NCBI GenBank assembly: GCA_900543815.1 | Contig: UQST01000051.1 | Coordinates: forward strand, 1-17,106 | Direction: 5' to 3' | DNA: 17,106 bases | DNA from: an uncultured Prevotellaceae bacterium | GTDB lineage: Bacteria; Bacteroidota; Bacteroidia; Bacteroidales; Bacteroidaceae | Translations under genes and position numbers: made by a program | Shown: positions 6,346-13,504 of the stretch, piece after piece | Numbering within the stretch: position 1 is the first letter of the stretch | How the letters are laid out: the number at the start of each line of letters is the position of its first letter | The notes under the pieces: model-generated | Told to the model about the DNA's origin: nothing | Databases searched by the model: none | The model's input: the letters and a program-made list of their open reading frames with translations, nothing else

Positions 6346-6900
6346 ATGGAAAACAATATCAAGCAAATAGGAGAGAGGCTCAAGGGGCTGCGCGAAATCT
6401 TCAACATCTCTGCCGAGGAAGTGGCAGAGCTCTGCGAAGTGTCGCTCGAGCACTACCTGAAGATAGAGGCCGGCGAGGCCGACCCCTCTGTATATCGTCT
6501 CTCACGCATATCCAAGCGCTACGGCATCGACCTGGATGTGCTCATCTTCGGCGAAGAGCCACGCATGAGAGGCTATTACATCACACGAGCCGGCAAGGGT
6601 CCCGAAGTGGATAGGGGCAATGAATACAAGTACCAAAGCCTGGCCGGAGGCTTCCGCAACCGCAAGGTGGATCCCTTCCTCGCGCAAGTAGATCCGCTGC
6701 CAGGCGACAAGAAATATACGCAGAACACGCACGACGGACAGGAGTTCGACTTTGTGCTTCAAGGCACATTGGAACTCACCATCGAGGACAAGGTGCTGGT
6801 GCTCGAACCCGGAGACAGCATCTACTTTGACAGCAAGCGCATGCACTGCTTCCGCGCCCTCAATGGCAAACCTGCCACATTCGTCTGCATTATTGTCTAA
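6346..6900 (+). CDS. XRE-family regulator with C-terminal cupin domain
   Basis: A 184-residue two-domain protein. Residues about 6-64 form an XRE-type helix-turn-helix (IGERLKGLREIFNISAEEVA...), and residues about 110-182 a small cupin barrel with H129, E133 and H167 in the usual metal-binding places (HDGQEFDFVLQG and PGDSIYFDSKRMH). Such proteins bind DNA and sense a small ligand. The gene lies 51 bp after argD and 16 bp before an acyl-CoA synthetase, so it most likely controls, or responds to the product of, that neighbour. The ligand is unknown and a role in arginine control is not shown. Confidence 0.88.
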   Translation: MENNIKQIGERLKGLREIFNISAEEVAELCEVSLEHYLKIEAGEADPSVYRLSRISKRYGIDLDVLIFGEEPRMRGYYITRAGKGPEVDRGNEYKYQSLAGGFRNRKVDPFLAQVDPLPGDKKYTQNTHDGQEFDFVLQGTLELTIEDKVLVLEPGDSIYFDSKRMHCFRALNGKPATFVCIIV

Positions 6901-6916
6901 AGAAGAGTGAGAAGAG

Positions 6917-8575
6917 ATGATTGAGAGATTTCTTAAACAGACAAAGTTCGTTAGCGAAGAGGACTTTGCGCAGCATCTGGAGTTTATTGTGCCCGAGGAT
7001 TTCAACTTCGCATATGATGTGATGGACGAGTGGGCGCGCATCAAGCCCGATGCCGTGGCACTTCTGTGGACCAACGACAAGGGAGAGGAGAAAGCCTATA
7101 CCTATCGCGACCTTAGGGAATTGAGCAACCGCACGGCCTCTTACTTCCAATCACTGGGCATCGGACACGGCGACGTGGTGATGCTCATCCTCAAGCGTCA
7201 TTTCCAGTGGTGGCTTGCCATGCTGGCACTCAGCAAGCTGGGAGCCATCGCCGTGCCTGCCACACACATGCTCACACGCAAGGATATCGTATATCGCAAC
7301 AATCGTGCTTCGGTGAAGGCCATCATTGCATGTGGCGAAGAATACGTATTGGAGCAGATCAAGGAGTCAATGCCCGACAGCCCGAGTGTACGTGTGCTGG
7401 TGAGCATAGGCCCCTCGGTGCCCGAAGGCTTCCACGACTGGATGAAGGAATGGACGGATGTGCCGGAGTTCCAACGCCCCAACCACGTGAACAGCAACGA
7501 AGATACTCTGCTGATGTACTTCACCAGCGGAACCAGCGGAGAGCCCAAGATGGTGGCTCACGACCACCTCTACGCGCTGGGACACCTCACCACAGGCGTC
7601 TATTGGCACAATCTGCACGAGGGGTCAATACACCTGACCGTAGCCGACACGGGCTGGGGAAAGGCCGTATGGGGCAAACTGTACGGTCAGTGGTTCGCTG
7701 GAGCCACCGTCTTTGTGTATGACCACGAGAAGTTCAGCGCAGCAGCCATCATGCAGCAGATGGCCAAATACCACGTCACATCGTTCTGTGCACCGCCCAC
7801 CATATACCGTTTCATGATACTCGAAGACTTCTCGAAGTACGACCTGAGCAGTCTGGAGTACTGTACCACAGCGGGTGAAGCGATGAACCCCAACGTGGCA
7901 GAGCGTTTCCATGAACTCACCGGCCTGCAGATATATGAGGGCTTCGGACAGACCGAGACCACCATGAGCCTGGGCACCTTCCCCTGGGTGAAGCCCAAGC
8001 CAGGCAGCATGGGCAAGCCCAACCCGCAGTATGATGTGCACATCCTGCGCCCTGACATGAGCGAGTGTGAGGATGGCGAGAAGGGAGAAATCTGCATCCG
8101 CATCGGTGACAACAAGCCTATGGGCCTCTTCAAATACTACTACCGCGATCCGAAACTGACGCGTGAAGTATGGCACGACGGCTATTACCACACGGGCGAT
8201 ATGGCATGGAGAGACGAGGAAGGCTACTTCTGGTTTGAAGGCCGTATAGATGACGTCATCAAGAGTTCGGGCTACCGCATCGGCCCCTTCGAGGTGGAGA
8301 ATGCCCTCATGACGCATCCTGCCGTGGTGGAATGCGCCATCACAGGTGTGCCCGACGAGATTAGAGGTGCCGTGGTCAAGGCTACAGTGGTACTGGCCAA
8401 GGAGTGGAAGGACAAAGCCGGCGAGGAGCTCATCATCGAGTTGCAGAATCACGTGAAGCACGTGACCGCTCCATATAAGTACCCCAGAATTATAGAATTT
8501 GTGGATGAACTGCCCAAGACCATCTCGGGAAAGATACGCCGAGTGGAAATCAGGCAGAAGGACAACAAAGCGTAA
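6917..8575 (+). CDS. AMP-forming acyl-CoA synthetase (medium-chain/acetyl-CoA synthetase-like)
   Basis: A 552-residue member of the ANL adenylating superfamily that activates a carboxylic acid to an acyl-AMP and then a CoA thioester. Motifs in order: P-loop YFTSGTSGEPKM (201-212), GFGQTET (342-348), YHTGD (424-428), GRIDDVIKSSGYRIGP (442-457) and the C-terminal PKTISGKIRR (533-542) with catalytic K539. Length and motifs suit medium-chain acyl-CoA synthetases better than long-chain ones; the acid is not predictable here. It starts 16 bp after the XRE-cupin gene behind a GAGAAGAG ribosome-binding stretch, and proC starts 9 bp after its stop, so it is embedded in the arginine/proline operon. Confidence 0.9.
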   Translation: MIERFLKQTKFVSEEDFAQHLEFIVPEDFNFAYDVMDEWARIKPDAVALLWTNDKGEEKAYTYRDLRELSNRTASYFQSLGIGHGDVVMLILKRHFQWWLAMLALSKLGAIAVPATHMLTRKDIVYRNNRASVKAIIACGEEYVLEQIKESMPDSPSVRVLVSIGPSVPEGFHDWMKEWTDVPEFQRPNHVNSNEDTLLMYFTSGTSGEPKMVAHDHLYALGHLTTGVYWHNLHEGSIHLTVADTGWGKAVWGKLYGQWFAGATVFVYDHEKFSAAAIMQQMAKYHVTSFCAPPTIYRFMILEDFSKYDLSSLEYCTTAGEAMNPNVAERFHELTGLQIYEGFGQTETTMSLGTFPWVKPKPGSMGKPNPQYDVHILRPDMSECEDGEKGEICIRIGDNKPMGLFKYYYRDPKLTREVWHDGYYHTGDMAWRDEEGYFWFEGRIDDVIKSSGYRIGPFEVENALMTHPAVVECAITGVPDEIRGAVVKATVVLAKEWKDKAGEELIIELQNHVKHVTAPYKYPRIIEFVDELPKTISGKIRRVEIRQKDNKA

Positions 8576-8584
8576 CGCACTGAT

Positions 8585-9370
8585 ATGAACATAGCTATCA
8601 TAGGAGTGGGAGCCATGGGAGGCTCCATAGCCGAGGGGCTGCTGCGGTCGGGCCAGGTGCCTGCCGCCAACCTCTGGCTCGCCAACCCGCATCCCGGGAA
8701 GCTCGCACGCTTCCAGGAGCAAGGGGCACACGTGGTGACCGACAACACGAAAGCCGTGAAAGAAGCCCAGGTGGTGTTCCTCTGCGTGAAACCCTGGCTG
8801 GCCGAGCAGGTGCTGCAGGAGATAAAACCCGCCCTGGAAGCCGACCGGCACACACTGGTATCGGTGGTGGCAGGCATCACCGGCAAGGATACATGCCGGA
8901 TGGCAGAGCACAACGGAGCAGCCCCTCAGGTGCTGCTGTGCCTGCCCAACACGGCTGCCTCGGTGTGCCAGTCGATGACGTTCCTGGTGCCGGTCAACGC
9001 TGACGCAGAGCGCACAGCCGCCATCGGGCAACTGCTCAGTGCACTGGGCGGGGTGATGGTCATCGAAGAGAGGCTGCTGCCAGCAGGCATGGCACTCGCC
9101 TCATGCGGTATCGCCTACGCAATGCGCTACGCCAGAGCTGCCACAGAAGGCGGTGTGGAACTGGGCATGCGTGCCGGCGACTCGCTCCGGGTGGTGCTCC
9201 AGACCATGGCAGGTGCAGCGGCTCTGCTCCAACAGAGCGGCACTAACCCCGAGGCCGAGATAGACAAGGTGACCACCCCTGGCGGCTTCACCATCAGAGG
9301 ACTCAACGAGATGGAGCACGCAGGATTCTCCTCAGCCGTGATACGCGGACTGAAGGCAAGCGTGAAATAA
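8585..9370 (+). CDS. proC: Pyrroline-5-carboxylate reductase
   Basis: A 261-residue NAD(P)H-dependent enzyme for the last step of proline synthesis. The N-terminal dinucleotide loop is IGVGAMGGSIAEGL (6-19). The C-terminal dimer/active-site helix region holds TPGGFTIRGLNEME (231-244), the family TPGGxT signature. Length is usual (about 260-270). The start lies 9 bp downstream of the acyl-CoA synthetase stop, implying co-transcription, and proB follows after 81 bp. All three proline enzymes are together here, with proC first. Confidence 0.95.
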   Translation: MNIAIIGVGAMGGSIAEGLLRSGQVPAANLWLANPHPGKLARFQEQGAHVVTDNTKAVKEAQVVFLCVKPWLAEQVLQEIKPALEADRHTLVSVVAGITGKDTCRMAEHNGAAPQVLLCLPNTAASVCQSMTFLVPVNADAERTAAIGQLLSALGGVMVIEERLLPAGMALASCGIAYAMRYARAATEGGVELGMRAGDSLRVVLQTMAGAAALLQQSGTNPEAEIDKVTTPGGFTIRGLNEMEHAGFSSAVIRGLKASVK

Positions 9371-9451
9371 TCCCGTGGCGGTCCGTAGGCAGGAGCGCTG
9401 CCGGCAATGTCCAGAAGAGACCAAAACACATTATACAGAGGAGAAAGGGAG

Positions 9452-10519
9452 ATGAGATACGTAATCAAGGTGGGGTCGAACGTGCTGACACGACCCGATG
9501 GAAAACTGGACATCACGCGCATGTCGGCGCTGGTAGATCAGGTGGCATGGCTCAGAGCACAAGGGCACGAAGCAGTGCTGGTGTCGAGCGGTGCAGTAGC
9601 ATGCGGCCGTGGAGAACTCCACACCGACCGCCGATTGGGCAGCGTGGAGCAGCGACAGCTGTTTTCGGCACTTGGGCAGGCCAAGCTCATCAACCTCTAC
9701 TACGACCTCTTCCGTGAATACAACCTGCATGTGGGACAGGTGCTGACCATGAAGGAGAACTTCTCCTCGCGGCAGGAGTACCTCAACCAGCGTGCATGCA
9801 TGGAGGTGATGCTCGCCAACGGAGTAATACCCATCGTGAACGAGAACGACACGGTGAGCGTCACCGAACTGATGTTTACCGACAACGACGAACTGAGCGG
9901 CCTCATCGCATCGATGCTGAATGCACACTGCCTCATCATCCTGAGCAACATCGACGGCATCTACACGGGCAGTCCCAGCGACCCAGCATCGCACCTCATC
10001 ACCCAGGTGAAGGGCGGTGACGACCTGACTCCCTACATACAGACCGAGCGCAGCGGCTTCGGTCGGGGAGGCATGCTCACCAAGTGCAACATTGCGCGCA
10101 GGGTGGCCGACGAGGGCATCAAGGTCATCATAGCCAACGGCAAGCGCGACGGCGTGCTCACCCAGTTGCTGCTCCGCCCGCAGGAGGTGCCTCATACAGA
10201 ATTCATGCCAGCCGCAGCGCCCACATCGGGCATCAAGAAGTGGCTGGCCCACAGCCAGAGTTTTGCCAAGGGACAACTGCACATCAACGCCAAGGCCGCC
10301 GAAGCTCTGCACGGCAGTCAGGCAGTGAGCCTGCTCATGGTGGGCGTTACCGGGGTGGAGGGCGACTTTGAGGAAGGCGACATAGTGAGCATCACCGGCC
10401 CCACGGGAGAGCACCTGGGCATAGGACGCACCGCCTACTCGTCATCCGATGCACGTGCTGCCATGGGCAAGCACGACGTGAAGCCCGCCATCCACTACGA
10501 CTACCTCTGCATTGACTAA
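9452..10519 (+). CDS. proB: Glutamate 5-kinase
   Basis: A 355-residue kinase that phosphorylates glutamate, normally the proline-feedback-controlled step. The amino-acid kinase domain (about 1-255) shows KVGSNVLT (6-13), SSGAVACGR (45-53), NENDTV (130-135), FTDNDELSG (142-150) and GRGGMLTK (204-211). A C-terminal PUA domain (about 272-355) is present, as in full-length ProB. Fifteen further codons upstream (from 9407) are open, but MRYVIKVGSN is the standard N-terminus and follows a strong purine-rich site (GAGAAAGGGAG). proA starts 12 bp after the stop; the pair normally channels the labile glutamyl phosphate. Confidence 0.95.
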   Translation: MRYVIKVGSNVLTRPDGKLDITRMSALVDQVAWLRAQGHEAVLVSSGAVACGRGELHTDRRLGSVEQRQLFSALGQAKLINLYYDLFREYNLHVGQVLTMKENFSSRQEYLNQRACMEVMLANGVIPIVNENDTVSVTELMFTDNDELSGLIASMLNAHCLIILSNIDGIYTGSPSDPASHLITQVKGGDDLTPYIQTERSGFGRGGMLTKCNIARRVADEGIKVIIANGKRDGVLTQLLLRPQEVPHTEFMPAAAPTSGIKKWLAHSQSFAKGQLHINAKAAEALHGSQAVSLLMVGVTGVEGDFEEGDIVSITGPTGEHLGIGRTAYSSSDARAAMGKHDVKPAIHYDYLCID

Positions 10520-10531
10520 AGACTAAGCACA

Positions 10532-11788
10532 ATGACTCTCACACCCATATTCCAACAGGCCAAGGACGCCGCGCTGAGCGTGGCAGCCATGACCGACGGG
10601 GAGCGCAATGACGTACTCCTCGACCTGGCCGCAGCCATAGAAGCCCACACGGAGTTTCTGCTGGAGGCCAACAGAACCGACCTGGCACGCATGGATTGTG
10701 TTTCGCCGCTCTACGACCGCCTCCTGCTCACCCCCGACAGGCTGCTGGCCATCGCCTCTGACATGCGTCATGTGGCCACACTGCCCTCCCCGCTCGGCAT
10801 CGAACTGGAGCGACGCACTCTGCCCAACGGACTGCTCCTGCGACGGGAGACAGTTCCCTTCGGTGTAGTAGGCGTGGTGTATGAAGCACGTCCCAACGTG
10901 AGTTTCGATGTATTCTCGCTTTGCCTGAAGAGCGGAAACGCCTGCGTGCTCAAGGGCGGCCGCGATGCCGATGACTCCAACCGTGCCATCATCACACTGA
11001 TACATAGCGTACTGGAAGCGCACGGCCTGCCACAGGCGGCTGCCACTCTGCTGCCAGCCACCCATGAGGCCACTGCCCAGATGCTGGAAGCCACTGGATA
11101 TATAGATGTGTGCATACCTCGCGGAGGCAAGCGCCTCATCGAGTTTGTGCGCGATACGGCGCGCATCCCGGTCATCGAGACGGGAGCCGGCGTGGTGCAT
11201 GCCTATGTGGCACCCTCGGCCGACCTGCTGATGGCGACACGCATCATACAGAATGCCAAGACGAGACGCGTGAGCGTGTGCAACGCACTCGACACTCTGC
11301 TCGTGCATGAAGCACTGCTCGGCCAACTGGACACCCTGCTTGCGCCCCTGGCAGAGAAGCGCGTGAAGCTGCATGCCGACCGTCAGACGCTGCCCCATCT
11401 GGCCTTCTACCCCGCCTCACTGGTCATCCCCATCGCCGAAGGGCAGGAGGAAACCACCTACCACACCGAATACATGGACTATGCAATGGGGCTGCATGCC
11501 GTGGGCTCCACCACCGAAGCCATCAGCCACATCGCCCGCTACGGCTCCGGACACAGCGAAAGCATCGTGACCAGCGACGAGCAGGAGGCCAGACGCTTCC
11601 AAAGGGAAGTGGATGCAGCGTGCATCTATTGGAACGCACCCACGAGCTTCACCGACGGCGGGCAGTTTGGACTGGGTGCCGAGATAGGCATCAGCACACA
11701 GAAGCTGGGGCCGCGCGGACCCATGGGGCTATCTGCTCTCACCACCTACAAGTGGCTCATCGACGGCGACGGACAGATACGTGCCTGA
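10532..11788 (+). CDS. proA: Glutamate-5-semialdehyde dehydrogenase (gamma-glutamyl phosphate reductase)
   Basis: A 418-residue member of the aldehyde dehydrogenase superfamily that reduces glutamyl phosphate to the semialdehyde with NADPH. Visible are VYEARPNVSFD (117-127), LKSGNACVLKGGRDA (132-146), IPRGGKRLIEFV (195-206), VIETGAGVVHAYV (214-226) and the catalytic C250 in RRVSVCNALDTLLVH (245-259). The C-terminal GPRGPMGLSALTTYKW block is also typical. Length is as expected (about 415-420). It lies 12 bp after proB and 147 bp before argF', a gap with its own leader-like sequence. Confidence 0.96.
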   Translation: MTLTPIFQQAKDAALSVAAMTDGERNDVLLDLAAAIEAHTEFLLEANRTDLARMDCVSPLYDRLLLTPDRLLAIASDMRHVATLPSPLGIELERRTLPNGLLLRRETVPFGVVGVVYEARPNVSFDVFSLCLKSGNACVLKGGRDADDSNRAIITLIHSVLEAHGLPQAAATLLPATHEATAQMLEATGYIDVCIPRGGKRLIEFVRDTARIPVIETGAGVVHAYVAPSADLLMATRIIQNAKTRRVSVCNALDTLLVHEALLGQLDTLLAPLAEKRVKLHADRQTLPHLAFYPASLVIPIAEGQEETTYHTEYMDYAMGLHAVGSTTEAISHIARYGSGHSESIVTSDEQEARRFQREVDAACIYWNAPTSFTDGGQFGLGAEIGISTQKLGPRGPMGLSALTTYKWLIDGDGQIRA

Positions 11789-11859
11789 GGCAAGAGCCAC
11801 GGCACCGGCACTCCGGCGTGAATGCAAGGCCGCCGAACGCCCCTCATCCACCCACAGAT

Positions 11860-11918
11860 ATTCAATAACAACGAACACGCCCCAAGGCAGCAGGCCCACC
11901 CGGAGCCGCCCTACGGGG
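11860..11918 (+). promoter_or_regulatory. Leader region upstream of argF' with weak similarity to the argG/argD leaders
   Basis: ATTCAA-N4-AACGAAC (11860-11876) resembles the ATTCAA-N4-AAAACAA block before argG and argD. A GC-rich stretch with a small CCC-TAC-GGG stem (11909-11917) and then a purine-rich tail before the ATG at 11936 complete the same order of parts. The match is clearly weaker than between argG and argD. Confidence 0.3.
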
Positions 11919-11935
11919 ACAGAACAGAAAGCCAT

Positions 11936-12901
11936 ATGAGAACATTCTTCAACGTACAAGACCTGGGCAACCTGCATGACGCAATAGCCGAGGCACTGGA
12001 AGTGAAAGCCAACAAGTTTGCTTACCAGCACCTGGGACGCAACAAGACGCTGCTGATGATATTCTTCAACAACAGCCTGCGCACGCGACTGAGCACCCAG
12101 AAAGCGGCCATGAACCTGGGCATGAACGTGATGGTGCTCGACGTGAACGCCGGAGCGTGGAAACTGGAGACGGAGCGCGGCGTGATCATGGACGGCGACA
12201 AGAGCGAACACCTGCTGGAAGCCATCCCCGTGATGGGCTGCTTCTGCGACATCATCGGCGTGAGGAGTTTCGCCGGACTGCAGGATAGGGAGTTCGACTA
12301 TGCCGAGAGCATCGTCAATCAGTTTGTGCAGTACAGCGGCAAGCCCGTCTTTGCCATGGAGACCGCAACGGTGCATCCCCTGCAGGCCTATGCCGACCTC
12401 ATCACCATCGAGGAGCATAAGACCACCAGCCGACCCAAGGTGGTGCTCACCTGGGCGCCACACTGCCGTGCTCTGCCACAGGCTGTACCCAACTCGTTTG
12501 CCGAGTGGATGAATGCCGCCGACGTGGATTTCGTGGTCACTCACCCCGAAGGCTATGAGCTCGACAGCAAGTTTGTGGGCAATGCCAAGGTGGAGTACGA
12601 CCAGCGCAAGGCGCTTGAGGGTGCCGACTTCGTGTATGCGAAGAACTGGAGTTGCCCCGGTGTGACACGCCCCGAAGACTACGGCAAGATACTGTGCAGC
12701 GACAAGTCATGGACCATCGACAGCGAACACATGTCGTGGACAAACAATGGCAAGTTTATGCACTGCCTGCCCGTACGCCGCGGACTCATCGTTACCGACG
12801 ACGTGATAGAAAGCTCCAACAGCCTGGTCATCCCCGAAGCCGCCAACCGCGAGACTTCTGCCGAGGTGGTCATCAAGCGCATGCTGGAGGCCATACAGTA
12901 A
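11936..12901 (+). CDS. argF': N-succinyl/N-acetyl-ornithine carbamoyltransferase (ArgF')
   Basis: A 321-residue transcarbamylase moving a carbamoyl group to N-acylated ornithine. It carries the carbamoyl-phosphate site NNSLRTRLSTQKAA (45-58), HPLQAYADL (147-155), and HCLPVRR (276-282). NAGAWKLETERGVIMDGDK (71-89) closely matches, from memory, the Bacteroides fragilis N-succinylornithine enzyme. The residue known to set acyl specificity (Pro90 in B. fragilis, Glu in acetyl-ornithine enzymes) is Ser90 here, and Val146 stands where I recall Arg before HPLQ. The stretch after KNW (236-238) also differs. The substrate is therefore left open. Thirty-eight upstream codons are open but lack family similarity; MRTFFNVQDLG is the natural start. 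A terminator follows. Confidence 0.9.
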   Translation: MRTFFNVQDLGNLHDAIAEALEVKANKFAYQHLGRNKTLLMIFFNNSLRTRLSTQKAAMNLGMNVMVLDVNAGAWKLETERGVIMDGDKSEHLLEAIPVMGCFCDIIGVRSFAGLQDREFDYAESIVNQFVQYSGKPVFAMETATVHPLQAYADLITIEEHKTTSRPKVVLTWAPHCRALPQAVPNSFAEWMNAADVDFVVTHPEGYELDSKFVGNAKVEYDQRKALEGADFVYAKNWSCPGVTRPEDYGKILCSDKSWTIDSEHMSWTNNGKFMHCLPVRRGLIVTDDVIESSNSLVIPEAANRETSAEVVIKRMLEAIQ

Positions 12902-12916
12902 AGCTCTCATCATAGG

Positions 12917-12971
12917 AAAAGGGGCTGCGCGAAGGAGAGGAACCAGTCATTCTCCCTCGCGCAGCCCTTTT
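12917..12971 (+). terminator. Intrinsic terminator after argF'
   Basis: GGGCTGCGCG pairs perfectly with CGCGCAGCCC, extended by GGAGA/TCTCC in the inner part and by an AAAA/TTTT base. The descending arm ends in TTTTC. It begins 15 bp after the argF' stop codon and probably ends the arginine/proline transcript. Confidence 0.85.
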
Positions 12972-13070
12972 CTATATTCAAGATGCAGCATCCATCATCA
13001 GGAAGAAGGCGTGTGTGACGGGAAGCGCACCTGCCGCCGATGATCTTCACGCCGAAGTGTGGCAACAGAC

Positions 13071-13148
13071 GCAGCACGCTGCATCAGTCCGCGCAGCACG
13101 CTGCAAAGGCCAACGCAGTGCGCTGCATCAGCCTTCGCAGCGCATTGC
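13071..13148. repeat. 22-bp-period array of four 12-bp palindromes (copy 2)
   Basis: The units are GCAGCACGCTGC (13071-13082), GCAGCACGCTGC (13093-13104), GCAGTGCGCTGC (13115-13126) and GCAGCGCATTGC (13137-13148), exactly 22 bp apart. Spacers are ATCAGTCCGC, AAAGGCCAAC and ATCAGCCTTC. The number of units, the spacing, the last unit being the most degenerate and part of a spacer (GGCCAAC) all match the array at 1191-1268. One lies on each side of the arginine/proline cluster. Confidence 0.8.
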
Positions 13149-13365
13149 ATTTTCTGGTTCATTATTGTGCCGCTTGCTCTCCTTCCCTTTTCACCGGACA
13201 ACAACACGTACTGACGTGCACGAAGAGCCTTGCTGCCAAGGCTGTTTCTCCTCGTTTGAAGAAGCCGCAAGCGGGAGTACAATATCGGTTCACACGCCAT
13301 GGAGTGAAGCAGGCAAACAGGTTTCTACATTCGACAATACGCCTTTCTCTTCAGACAAAACGCAA

Positions 13366-13406
13366 CTGCGCGAAGGAGACTGATACGGCATCCGCCCTCG
13401 TGCAAC
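13366..13406 (+). repeat. Degenerate copy of the argF' terminator hairpin
   Basis: Aligned without gaps to 12925-12965, 30 of 41 bases agree by hand count, including CTGCGCGAAGGAGA at the left and CCTCG-GCA at the right. Arms TGCGCGA/TCGTGCA still pair with one wobble, but there is no T-run after it. This suggests that the terminator hairpin belongs to a duplicated or dispersed family. Confidence 0.45.
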
Positions 13407-13436
13407 CTTATCCTTAACCTGGAGTTATGGCTGGGG

Positions 13437-13484
13437 AAAAAAGCATCAAGGCGCCTCGCTGACTTGCGGGACGCCTTGATGCTT
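13437..13484 (-). terminator. Intrinsic terminator of the AspT-family transporter gene
   Basis: A perfect 13-bp stem, AAGCATCAAGGCG (13441-13453) with CGCCTTGATGCTT (13472-13484), lies 20 bp past the transporter stop. On the minus strand it is followed by six T (A at 13437-13442 on the plus strand). Confidence 0.85.
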
Positions 13485-13504
13485 CTATGACTTCTTGCTT
13501 CTGC

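Larger units (their letters stand above)
12972..13436. other. Gene-poor intergenic region between argF' and the transporter
   Basis: No convincing gene. Overlapping open frames exist because the palindromic array lacks stop codons. Contents are the second 22-bp-period array (13071-13148), a GCCTTG-CTGC-CAAGGC hairpin (13227-13242) and a degenerate copy of the argF' terminator hairpin (13366-13406). The flanking genes converge here. Confidence 0.6.

Noticed and set aside
9371..9451. Terminator between proC and proB
   Set aside because: GGCAG-GAGCG-CTGCC can form a short stem but no T-run follows and the genes belong to the same pathway, so it is not called.
13015..13417. Two overlapping plus-strand frames of 122 and 125 codons, with another on the minus strand, downstream of argF'
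   Set aside because: All three run through the palindromic array, lack family features and overlap one another. They are explained by stop-poor repeat DNA.
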